Shown piece by piece: positions 21,924 through 31,252 of a stretch of DNA of 40,402 nucleotides. The position numbers were made by a program, and so were the translations under genes. A model generated the notes under the pieces. The model did no database searches. It saw only the letters and a program-made list of their open reading frames with translations, and was not told the origin of the DNA. Each line of letters begins with the position of its first letter. Positions within the stretch are counted from its first letter, which is position 1. Location of the stretch: positions 3,134,528-3,174,929 of the forward strand of contig BFEA01000005.1 in assembly GCA_003427395.1 (NCBI GenBank), read 5' to 3'. The stretch comes from Chara braunii (lineage: Eukaryota; Streptophyta; Charophyceae; Charales; Characeae).

Positions 21924-21924
<1 letters not shown>
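20414..21924. other. Gene-free stretch
   Basis: No gene recognised. The plus-strand frame at 21490-21849 is open for 119 codons but has no domain and borders low-complexity G-rich sequence. Confidence 0.35.

Positions 21925-21999
<75 letters not shown>
21925..21999. repeat. (GA)n microsatellite
   Basis: Uninterrupted GA dinucleotides for about 75 bp, preceded by a GGGAGG-rich stretch. Confidence 0.95.
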
Positions 22000-22001
<2 letters not shown>

Positions 22002-22109
22002 CCTTTTCTTCTAATCAAAGCTTATTCGCTACCCGTCCTACCATCCTACCTAAGACCCCTCCTATATTTCGCAATCTCATATTCCATTCAACATGGTGTC
22101 GGTCGGCTA

Positions 22110-23633
22110 TTGCGGTGATGGAGGAAGAAGGTGCGAAGATGGTTGGCTATGGTGGATGGGTGAAGGAAGAAGAAGAAGGTGTGAAGGTTGGTCATGGTGG
22201 ATAGGTGAAGGAGGTCGAGGAGGGAGAACGTGTGAGGTGGTCGGCTATGGTGGATGGGTGATGGAGGTGGTGGATGAAGAAGGTGTGGGGTGGTTCGCTA
22301 TGGTGGATGGGTGATGGAGGTGGAGGAGGAGGAAGGTGTGAGATGGTTGGCTATGGTGGATGGGTGAAGGAGGTGGAGGAGGAGGAAGGTGTGAGATGGT
22401 TGGCTATGGTGGATGGGTGAAGGAGGTGGAGGAGGAGGAAGGTGTGAAGGTGGTTGGCTATGGTGAATGGGTGAAGGAGATTGAGGAGGGAGGTGTGAAG
22501 GTGGTTGGTTATGGTGGATGGGCGAAGGAAGTGGAGGAGGGAGATGGTGTGAAGGTGGTTGGCTATGGTGGATGAGTGAAGGAGGTGGAGATGGAGGGAG
22601 GTGTAAGACGGTTGGCTATGGTGGATGGGTGAAAGAGGTGGAGGAGAAATAAAGGTGTGAAGGTGGTTGGCTATGAGGGATGGGTGAAGGAGGTGGAGGA
22701 GGAAGAAGATGTGAAGGTGGTTGGTTATGGTGGATGGATGAAGGAGGTGAAGCTGGAGACAACTGTGAGATGGTTGGCTATGGTGGATGGGTGAAGGCGA
22801 TGGAGGAGGGAGAAGGTGTGAAGGTGGTTGGCTATGGTGGATGGGCGAAGGAGGTGGAGGAGGAAGATGTGAAGGTGGTCAGCTATGGTGGATGGGTGGA
22901 GGAGGTGAAGGTGGAGGGAGGTGTGAGATGGTTGGCTATGGTGGATGGGTGAACGAGATGGAGGAGGGAAAAAGTGTGAAGGTGGTTGGCTATGGTGGAT
23001 GGGTGAAGGAGGTGGAGGAGGGAGATGGTGTGAAGGTGGTTGGCTATGGTGGATTGGTGACGGAAGTGGAGGCGGCGGGAGGTGTGTGATGGTTGGCTAT
23101 GGTGAATGGGTGGAGGAGATGGAGGAGGAAGAAGGTGTGAAGGTGGTTGGCTAAGGAGGATGGGTGAAGGAGGTGGAGGAGGAAGGAGATGTGAAGGTGG
23201 TTGGCTATGGTGGATGGTGAAGGAGGTGGAGGTGGAGGTGGAGGTGGAGGGAGGTGTGAGATGGTTGGCTATGGTAGATTAGTGAACGAGATGGAGGAGG
23301 GAGAAGGTGTGAAGGTGGTTAGATATGGTGGATGGTGAAGGAGGTGGAGGTGGAGGTGGAGGGAGGTGTGAGATGGTTGGNACGAGATGGAGGAGGGAGA
23401 AGGTGTGAAGGTGGTTAGATATGGTGGATGGTGAAGGAGGTGGAGGTGGAGGTGGAGGGAGGTGTGAGATGGTTGGTTATGGTGGATGGGTGAAGGAGAT
23501 GGAGGAGGGAGAAGGTGTGAAGGTGGTTGGATGGCTATGGTGGATGGGTGAAGGAGGTAGAGGAGGGATATGGTGTGAAGGTGGTTGGCTATGGCGGATG
23601 GGTAGAGGGGGTGGAGGAGGAAGGTGTCGTGAA
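22110..23633. repeat. Minisatellite, ~51-54 bp unit, about 28 copies
   Basis: Same unit as at 1-283, for example GGTTGGCTATGGTGGATGGG at 22347, 22400 and 22454. Unit lengths vary between about 45 and 60 bp by gain or loss of GGAGGT triplets. Many copies keep a length divisible by three, leaving Gly/Glu/Trp/Val-rich frames open for 60-126 codons in more than one plus-strand phase. A single N at 23381 lies inside it. Confidence 0.93.
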
Positions 23634-23815
23634 GAGCTTTCTAAGCTTCCGGTCTCGTCCTTCTTGCGTTGTCCCAGTGTCCGAACCATCAGAAAACTTA
23701 GACTTGCGGTATTCAGATTTGCGGCAGAGACTTTTGCAAAAATCCAGACTTGTAAAAAACTCAGACCACCGAAAAACTCAGATTTCTCTGATTTATGCTG
23801 ATATTTCTAAGGGAG
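23634..23815. repeat. Minisatellite-flanking tail, copy 2
   Basis: Begins TTTCTAAGCTTCCGGTCTC and tracks 284-480 closely, with point changes and one small deletion. The same junction with the minisatellite is kept. Confidence 0.85.
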
Positions 23816-23893
23816 GGGAGGGCGAAAAACTCAGATGTGTGTTTGCTGACCTAAACGGCGTCACATAGGCTCGTAACTTCACAGGCCCTCTGT
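23816..23893. repeat. Truncated higher-order repeat subunit
   Basis: GACCTAAACGGCGTCACATAGG, split here as GACCTAAACGGC plus GTCACATAGG, and then CTCGTAACTTCACAGGCCCT match a subunit of the 481-2340 array. The match stops at about 23893 inside the unit, right after CCTCTGTG. Confidence 0.85.
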
Positions 23894-24210
23894 GTTTGGT
23901 GTACTCTTCTGCTGGTTTCCATCATCTGGGCAGCAGTATCAGCTTGCTGTAGTTCGTTTTCTGGTGCACGCAGATCGAACAAGCTGCTTGCATGTTGTCC
24001 AGCCTTGGGACCGGCTTCTTGTACTTCCAGATGGAATGTACGAAGACGGTTCAGCATTAGTTGTCGTCGTTCATCCGTTTGACCACGGGTTATTAGCACT
24101 CCCTCTTCTTCATCGGCAAAGAGAGTGACCGAGATGGGGTAGAAGAGAAAGGGGATGAAGCGAGTCAAGATATATGCACACAGACAGCTCCATACAAAAG
24201 CCATTCTCAT
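23851..24210 (-). CDS. Candidate exon or gene fragment with hydrophobic N-terminus
   Basis: From an ATG at 24210 the minus strand encodes a hydrophobic start (MAFVWSCLCAYILTRFIPF and following), which looks like a signal anchor or transmembrane segment. It continues into a charged helical part (RGQTDERRQLMLNRLRTFHL) and a Gln/Ala/Glu-rich part. The last codons (after about 23893) run into the truncated repeat, so the natural end is lost or lies at a splice site such as AGAAGA/GTACAC near 23905. The family is not recognised. It could be a disrupted host gene or a chance frame. Confidence 0.27.
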   Translation of the reverse strand: MRMAFVWSCLCAYILTRFIPFLFYPISVTLFADEEEGVLITRGQTDERRQLMLNRLRTFHLEVQEAGPKAGQHASSLFDLRAPENELQQADTAAQMMETSRRVHQTQRACEVTSLCDAV

Positions 24211-24720
24211 CAATGAGTTCGCCGCACAATAAACTTCACGAAGACAACAGCAAATTCCACGACCTCACTTCATTGTATTTCCAACGACAAAGAAAATAAA
24301 AGAAATAAATAATGGTTCAGATTCTTCTATTTTATCTATTTTCTAATTGTATTGTTTGTTCTGTGTGATGACGTTCCTATCCAAGAGTGGTACAAGTACC
24401 ACAGCCACGGACAGTGTGATCAAGACAACACACAGTTGGTGAGTAGTAGACATCCAGAACAGCCCACGGTGAATAGAGTCAGGCAACAAAACAATCAATC
24501 AATCAATATGTCAGCAGCTCATCCTCTTCAACTGTCCCTCTGCAAATGCCAATGCAGCCAGGCACAAGGGCCGACGTGTGGCAGTACAACCTTTTCGTGA
24601 TTCTGTACCGCCCGCCAGCACGCTCAAGTGCAAGTATCAATCCCTCACCAATCTTCAGAAAGTGGCAGCGTGCGCCTCTTGCCATGTGTCACCCCTAGTC
24701 AGACAGTCGCAGCATCTCCT
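24211..24720. other. Gene-free stretch
   Basis: A-rich sequence at 24280-24320 with AATAAA-like words, and a short (CAAT)n run at 24492-24506. No gene recognised. Confidence 0.4.
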
Positions 24721-24724
24721 CGGA

Positions 24725-24830
24725 GTATGCCATGTCAGCATCAATGGCCGGCAAGGCCGTCAACAGGTATGCCACGTCAGCAGCGCACTATCTGCCACCC
24801 CATTCGTCACTGGTATGCCACGTCAGATCG
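24725..24830. repeat. ~42-46 bp repeat carrying TATGCCACGTCAG
   Basis: GTATGCCATGTCAGCA, GTATGCCACGTCAGCA and GTATGCCACGTCAGATC begin at about 24725, 24767 and 24813. Each carries an ACGTCA or ATGTCA core. Related words recur singly as far as 30420. Confidence 0.6.
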
Positions 24831-24884
24831 CACCTTTCCACTTACCTTGGCACATCAATGCGCCCAACAGCAGATCGTGACAAA

Positions 24885-24930
24885 GAAGGTAAGCTCCTAT
24901 GCCAAATTGTAATGAACCCGGTCTGGAGGA
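24885..24930 (-). mobile_element. Possible LTR end plus degenerate primer binding site
   Basis: On the minus strand, GGGTTCATTACA is followed by AT and then TTGGCATAGGAGC. That is the arrangement of an LTR ending in CA followed by a Met-tRNA type primer binding site (compare TTGGTATCGGAGC beside the LTR at 30132). The facing end of this LTR was not found, so this is a fragment at best. Confidence 0.3.
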
Positions 24931-25464
24931 AACTCGTCAAGTTTCGAAATACAAGATAACGCAGCGCTGATAAATGTCTCCAATAATCGTGAAATGTGAT
25001 CTGTAATACAATATCCCGTAACCATAGGACGAAGGAGGAGAGGGGGAGAATAAACTTAGAGGGTGGAAGAGAAAGTATCCATCAATGTCCACATAGATAG
25101 AAATCCCTCAATCCCCACTTCTTCTTTGGGCGTCTCCTCTCATCCACGTCAGCAAGCAGTATCCCAGAAATGAGCCTGACGAGATCTGATCACAACGTAG
25201 TGCCACACAGGCACAGATTCCCCATGAAGACGTCTCTGCAGTGGGCAATGTCGACAGAATCAACAGGTAAGTCTCCTCTCTCTCCCCCCTTGTCGCATCC
25301 CAATCAGTAATGAAGACAGTGTGGCATGCGCCACATCAGCAATGCCGGAGACAGCATGGCTAGTGCCACGTCAGCAAGCAGGAAGACAGCTGGTGCTAGA
25401 AGCAGAGAGGCGCCAGCACGCAAAGCAGCAGTCTCGCGTCGTCGTCGCACAATGCCGGCGTAGA

Positions 25465-25519
25465 GCCAGCGTCTTGCCAGCGTCCAGCCAGCATCAAGCC
25501 AGCGTCGTGCCAGCGTCAA
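25465..25519. repeat. 11 bp tandem repeat, 5 copies
   Basis: GCCAGCGTCTT, GCCAGCGTCCA, GCCAGCATCAA, GCCAGCGTCGT and GCCAGCGTCAA follow without gaps. The first eight bases are nearly fixed and the last two vary. Confidence 0.9.
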
Positions 25520-25559
25520 GCAGCAAGGCAAGACTGAATGTTGACTCCCAGGGGCAGGG

Positions 25560-27387
25560 TCAATAATTAGTGTTGACGAAGTTGACCAGCCTCTGGTCTC
25601 CCACGTACGGAGGCTCAGATTGACTCACAGCCGACGGCCCAGATCTCGTACAGTTGCAGACTGCCACATGGACCGAATGCTGTCTGGATACCTGCGTACA
25701 ACCAAGAGTGTGTGTCTGATCGGTGGCCTGGACTGGGTCCGTGAAGACTTTGACTCGTGAGCCTCAATATTCCGTCATACAGTTGACTTCGGTCAACTGT
25801 CACGCGCAGGGCCTCTGAAGCCATGTTTAAGGGGTTCTGTTCCCTCAGTCGGATGCAGGGCCTGAGGATCGTTTCGAGGCCTGCGGGTGGCCCCCTTGGC
25901 CGACGACATAGGCATATTTGAGCAGGTTATTGCAGAGAGATGTGCTAACAAGGTGTTAGGTGTGAAGGTTTTCCGGACAGAGCAGGCCAGTTGCTATGCA
26001 ACTGGACTCAGGCCACCACGCCCCTCATGCGACTTTTCCACGTTTTTTTGCGGGCGCAGCCGCAACAGGTAAGCTAGTTCATGTTGATTGTTCTTACTAG
26101 CGTCCAAGTAACCAAGTAAGAACAAACTTCTTGTTTTTTTTCTTTTTCTGTAAAAGTCCATCTAATTAACCACTTTGAGAAACAGCCGAACGGAAGATCC
26201 TTCTCAAAGGATGTGTTCTGGTGCCTGTTCTGATTTGTGTACTGGTGTGCGTTCCCGGTATGGTGGATGTGTGCTTGCTGTTGCTCGCTGGTACCTCGTT
26301 TGGCAGGTTGAGGACTTCGTCTCACGGTACATACCAGCGTATAAGGCGTACTTACCTCCACTGTACAGCAAGGGCCCACGAGGTAGCACCCCGCTGCAAT
26401 TGCTCCGAATCGCTATTGACCAAAACAGGAACCCTCTTGGTTGAAAGGCAGCAACATGGACTGGCAGGGATGCTGGAAGCAAGCATGTACCTGGGCCTCT
26501 GGGTTGGTGTGTGGACCATTAGGGACAAGAGGGGGGTGAGGGAGTCGAAGAGGAGGGGGATTGAGCGAGTGTGGTGAGTCAAACTCCGTGAGGAGAGCAG
26601 CTTGTAGAGGGGAAAGGTGGAGTCTCAGAAGGGAAAGGCCGTCAGCAGAATGTGACAGTGAGATGACGCAGGCTGGGATGTTGTCGATCGCATTAAAATG
26701 TGTTGATGGCAACTGTCGGAGTGGAACTGGAGTAGAAGGGCTGTAAGGGCGTGATTGTTGACGCGCCAATTACGATGGAATTTGTTCCGCAATATTAAAG
26801 CTCCAAATTACATTGATTTTACAATATCTCATCATGTTCTAAATCCTCGTTCCATGGCTGCATGGGCAACGTGAGGAGACAGCACCGGATAGCTGAGGCC
26901 AGCCAGCAGGTCTGAGGCATTCTCAAAAAGCCCAGGCAATGAACTGTCTATCAGCAATGTCACCATACCTAATATCTCATTTCTTCTTGAAGTTCTTGAG
27001 GGGGACGTCTCCCTGTGGAGGGACTGAATTTCAAGGCTTCAAGCTACGACTGTTGTCTGAGAGGGAGGATGGGAACAGCTGGTCAGCTTCGACCTCAGCT
27101 TGAGCGAGTGGGTACGCATGGGTCAGATGTAAAGGCTACATACTTTTTTTTTTTACAGCTACATACGTTCTAGGTGTGTTGATTGCATATGCCTGTTCTT
27201 CTTGTTCTTTATCCCCTACCATCCACTCAAAAGGTATCGATGCCTCCTCATTGGTATCCTATTCATCATTGTTGTCCTCACACTTTACGGTTGTCGTCAT
27301 CGCTATGGTGGCTATGACTGTAGTGCTTCACCTTTTTGCTACAGTCGTAGCGACTTGGTTGGGTACATGATGTAGCAATGCAAAGGA

Positions 27388-27390
<3 letters not shown>
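25560..27390. other. Gene-free stretch
   Basis: Several overlapping frames of 60-118 codons occur on both strands at 26070-26770, but none shows a domain or a clear advantage over its antisense partner. A short duplication, GCTACATAC, flanks a T-run at 27136-27167. Confidence 0.35.
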
Positions 27391-27476
<86 letters not shown>

Positions 27477-27501
27477 NNNNNNNNNNNNNNNNNNNNNNNN
27501 N

Positions 27502-27549
<48 letters not shown>

Positions 27550-27563
27550 GAGAGAGAGAGAGA
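27391..27563. repeat. (GA)n microsatellite spanning an assembly gap
   Basis: GA dinucleotides on both sides of 25 N at 27477-27501. The true length is unknown. The long Leu/Ser and Glu/Arg frames through it are artefacts of the repeat. Confidence 0.95.
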
Positions 27564-28035
27564 TATTTGTGCATCAACAAAGAGAGGAAAAGTTGGGAAA
27601 CATAACAGCTGCACTGGGGTGTCCTTTCCTTCTTCCAATTCCCCTTACTCCACCAAACTGACCCTCTCCTCCTATTTCTCGTGTACCTACTTGTCCTTTT
27701 CTGTCAGTGGTAATGTACGATGAGGAGACTGAGGCGACGAATGAGAGGGCAAGTGCATCGTCACTCTTGCACATATGTGGTGATGCCACAACAAGCCAGG
27801 GATGATCATCTGAGTGTGCTAGAACCCCAATGGCAGGGCGGACTGCTTATAGCCTGCTGAGAGACTTGGACAGGGCTATTTTTAGAATCCTCAAGGATGA
27901 CATCTACTTGTATCACCCATACTACTACGGTTGTCTTCCTTACCTGTCCTCCGTTATCTCATAACTTCAGGGTCATGTAATTGGTGAGCTGCCTGGGGAA
28001 AGAAGATGGAAAACATGGATTACTTACTGCCAGGT
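27564..28035. other. Gene-free stretch
   Basis: No gene or repeat recognised. Confidence 0.35.
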
Positions 28036-28190
28036 AATCTGTCAATTAACTGGCAATGGCTCCCATGTGAAGTCCCCAAGTGACCCTAACTGGCGGTAAA
28101 GCCCCCAATTGGCCCAATTAACTGGCGGTACACCCCCCAGATCTGCCCAATTAACCAGCAGTAAATTTCCCAATTAATCGGCAGCGCCAC
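28036..28190. repeat. ~32-40 bp AATTAACTGGCGGTA repeats
   Basis: TAACTGGC or close variants at about 28047, 28087, 28119, 28151 and 28174, each preceded by CCCAATTAA-like sequence. A degenerate tandem array of four to five units. Confidence 0.65.
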
Positions 28191-28440
28191 CCCTGTGATC
28201 CCTGAATATACCTTCCCTTTTTGTGTGGTCAGGCGGGTCATGTCGTACGGTCAAGCGGGCCACGTCCAGTGGGACCATGTCTACTCGGGGGTAAGTATCG
28301 GAATCTAGCAGCTGGTATCTCAAGCTGATTCTTTGAACTTGGTCCGGCTTCTCTGCAAAGTCATGGACGTAAGCCAGTGGGACTTGTTCCTTAGCTGTGT
28401 TCTCAACGAGTAGCTGTGTTCTCTTCTTTTTGTCTTTTTT
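28174..28440 (-). pseudogene. Unrecognised coding-like fragment
   Basis: A minus-strand frame running from the T-run at about 28450 to 28174. After a Lys-rich start caused by the homopolymer it reads with protein-like composition (VPLAYVHDFAEKPDQVQRIS and YPRVDMVPLDVARLTVRHD). No family is recognised and there is no ATG start. It may be a remnant of an exon or of a retroelement frame. Confidence 0.22.
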
Positions 28441-28611
28441 TTTTTTTTTGAGTAGCTGTGTTCTCAACCATGTGAGATTTTTTTTTCCCCTATAACCTTG
28501 TGTGTTGCTGAGCTAGTTCACAGTGATGTTACTTGTTGTTTTAAAAATCTAAAATGGATTATGAACTGTTTTTGAAATGGATGGGTGCACTTATGGCAAG
28601 TCAATTGTACG

Positions 28612-29461
28612 TGCAAGGAAAATGGGCAATAGCGAAATGACAGAATTCCAGATTGCAAAATCACTATGGAAGCCAGATAGTCGAAAGCTATCCAGAAAGT
28701 AGAAATGTGCTGATATGACACTGAAGGAGAACCAAAGCAGCAAGCTCAATTGTCAATGAAAGCATATACCCGCCACCACCAACATTGTAATCGAAGCTCT
28801 TCCTCCTATGTGGCGCTCGGCGCCCAGACTACCATCTTACAGCTACTAACTTAGGCTACCAAATGACGAAGCAACCCGTTGACGTCAGCAGCAGCAACCG
28901 AAGAACATGCAGATGTCGACCATGTAGACCATCGTCGTGACCAGGTACGTGCCCTCACATCATCTCTCCCTCTCATCACCCTCGTGTTTTCCTCCCACAT
29001 CTCCCATCAACACGAAGACCACCACCAGACCTCCGGTGACACGACCAAGCCAGCCTGGCTATGAAGGCTGGCTATGGAGCTACCTAGAAGCAGTGCCCTG
29101 CTTCACTCACGACCTCGCTCGTGTTGACATCAACGCTTGCAAGCAGGCAGGCACGAGCGTCCGCTCCAGCAGCGCTGCCGCTTGCACTAGTTAGTGCCCA
29201 AATCCCCTCTGCGTAGCCCGGCCCTTTCCTAAATGGGAAGTGGCAGAGCTCGCTGCTTGCTGCCTGCCTCGTGGGACTGAGTTTCCAGTAGCTTCACTCT
29301 CAGCCAAAGTGTCTGTGCCCAGTCCCGTTCAGACAGTGGCCTGGGACCGAATTGGTTAGGCAACCCCAACCACCCAGGCGCATACGTGTGGTGTGTCCTG
29401 TGTTGTCTGCTTCCAGAAGAGCCTGGAAGGCTCATGTGTGTTTAGCTGACTCTCACGAGCA
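28612..29461 (-). mobile_element. 850 bp LTR, downstream copy of a non-coding LTR element
   Basis: This block is repeated as 30132-30984 over its whole length. Shared words include GTTGACGTCAGCAGCAGCAACC-like sequence (28878 and 30405), the GGCGCTCGGCGCCCAGACTAC region, and CCTGGGACCGAATTGGTTAGG-like sequence (about 29341 and 30863). On the minus strand it starts TGCTCGTGAG and ends TTTTCCTTGCA, the TG...CA ends of an LTR. No primer binding site follows it, which makes it the 3' LTR in the minus orientation. The 5 bp flanks of the pair do not match. Confidence 0.7.
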
Positions 29462-30131
29462 CGGTCTCGTCTGTGCTATTTTTATACTCGCGTACAGTTC
29501 AAGTCGTGTTTCCCCACCGGAGACTTTCTATAGACGGTACGGTACTACTCTACATTGCAGCAAAGATGGCCAAAGGACTCGACAGCAGAGCATGCATGCT
29601 CTACTCCCAGTGGGTTGGCATGGTGACTGGACCCAAGTGCGTCGTCGAGGGCCCTTTAGAGGCAACGCCCGTCTCCCACCACCATGCTCCCCACGAAGAA
29701 TGTCGACTCTCAATATTGAGCACACACAACTCACAATGAAAGGACTCTCAAGACCAAGATTCACTTCCTCACGGTAAGGAGCAATGGCGAGGGTAGAGAA
29801 GGTAAGGAGCAACGCACCTCATAATGCTGCTCCCACCCACAGATTTCTCACCAGTAAACCTGACGTGCATTTATGATGACTGGTCAGTGCCTCGCCACAA
29901 CCCACAATATAATGCAGTTCCACCTCGGCTTAAATGCCACATCAGCGAGCTCTCATCCACAGCATTCACCCCAATGTCACCATATAGCCTTCCTGGCTGC
30001 CCACCCTACACTGGGCCGCCAAATAATCCAGTGCCAAAGTAACCACACTGTCGTACATCTACACAACACAGCACCATATCACCAATGCGCTGGAGCCAGC
30101 GGAGTGGCTCGAACCAGCTCCGATACCAAAT
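29462..30131 (-). mobile_element. Internal region (670 bp) of the non-coding LTR element
   Basis: It lies exactly between the two LTRs. On the minus strand it opens with AT and then a primer binding site, and carries no gag, protease or polymerase motif. Open frames on both strands overlap each other and look like chance. No strong polypurine tract precedes the 3' LTR. It is therefore a non-autonomous, TRIM-like but larger element, or an internally deleted remnant. Confidence 0.6.
30107..30130 (-). other. Primer binding site, initiator Met-tRNA type
   Basis: Minus strand TTGGTATCGGAGCTGG begins two bases after the LTR end. TGGTATCAGAGC is the usual complement of the 3' end of plant initiator tRNA-Met, so 11 of 12 bases match; GTTCGAGCC further in keeps partial similarity to the T-arm complement. 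Confidence 0.7.
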
Positions 30132-30984
30132 TGCAGGGAAAATGAGCAATAGCGATATGACGGAATTCCAGATTGCAAAATCACATTGAAAGCCAGATAG
30201 TCGATAGCTGTCCAGAAAGCAGAAATGCACTGATAACACACTGAAGGAGAACCGAAGCACCGAACTCAAATGTCAATGAGAGCATACTCTCGCCACCATC
30301 AAGAATGTATCAAGGGCTCGTCCTCCAACTTGGTGCTCGGCGCCCAGACTACAATCACACTGCTATTCTACCCGCCTCCAAATTGACGATGCAACTGCCA
30401 ACCGGTTGACGTCAGCAGCAGCAACCAATGTCGACCGTGTAGACATCTGCCAGGGACCAGGTACATGCTCTCACATCTCCTCCCTCCCTCGCCCTCTTAC
30501 TGCTCACCCTCGACTTCTTCCCCCACGTCCTACCTCCTTCCAAGGACACCGCCAGTCCCCCGCCAGCTTCCTCTACCCAAGCCGGGCTATGGTGGCCTGG
30601 GTTGTGGCGCTGCTTGCATACAGCACCCTTGATCCTCATGCCCGTGAGCACGTCCAGGCATTAGCGCACGTGCCAGCGGGATGCACGCTCGTAGTAGCTG
30701 CGTCGCCACATCACTAGCCAAGTGCCCGAATGTCTCGACCAGTGCGAGCTCTTTCCTAAATGGAAAGTGCTCGCCCGCTTGTCTGTCTAGCTGGGCCGCG
30801 CGTGTGCCCTCTAGCTTCGTTTTTGGCCAAAGCGTCTACGCCCAGGCCCGTTCAGACAGTGGCCTGGGACCGAATTGGTTAGGCCTGCCCAACCACCCAG
30901 GCACAAATGTGCGGTGTTCTCTGCTTTCCCCACGTTGCTGGAAGAGCCTAGAAGTCTCACAAATATTTTTTATTCTCACGAGCA
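30132..30984 (-). mobile_element. 853 bp LTR, upstream copy of a non-coding LTR element
   Basis: Partner of 28612-29461, offset by about 1520-1527 bp. In the minus orientation it runs from TGCTCGTGAGAATA to TTTTCCCTGCA and is followed directly by the primer binding site, so it is the 5' LTR. The two LTRs differ by many substitutions and small indels, so the insertion is old. It carries GTTGACGTCAGCAGCAG, an ACGT-core word. Confidence 0.7.
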
Positions 30985-31252
30985 AGGCGGATGTAACCAA
31001 CTGGCATGTGGCAACCATCTGGCGCCCACTTGAAAAATTGACGAATTCAGGACTCTTTGAAATTTGGGGGCCCGCCTTCACTTAGGGTGGGCACATGCTT
31101 GCTGTATAGGTCCCTCCCGGACATGTCGAGGATCTATATCTTAGCATTTTCGTGAGAGTACGAGAAAAGAAAATGGAGTGGGAACCCAGGCTCAACAAAA
31201 CTCGGGGCGCAGTGAAATTCAGGCTCGGCAAAAACAGGCTTGGAGGTACTAG
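30985..31252. other. Spacer between two retroelements
   Basis: About 270 bp with no feature recognised. It ends with ACTAG next to the gypsy LTR, the candidate 5 bp target site for which no partner was found. Confidence 0.4.

Noticed and set aside
25266-25276. CAGGTAAGT-like words (also near 26070, 31778 and 32326) as splice donors
   Set aside because: They match the donor consensus but no exon, acceptor or coding frame can be connected to them.
27278-27638. Long Leu/Ser and Glu/Arg frames through (GA)n
   Set aside because: Produced by the dinucleotide repeat and the N gap; the same happens at 21925 and 34341.
28409-28466. GAGTAGCTGTGTTCTC repeated on both sides of a T-run, as a target duplication
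   Set aside because: A third partial copy lies just upstream, and the enclosed sequence is only a short T-rich run, so replication slippage explains it better than insertion.
29352-29777. 141-codon plus-strand frame and its antisense partner
   Set aside because: It straddles an LTR boundary and the non-coding interior of the LTR element; no domain.
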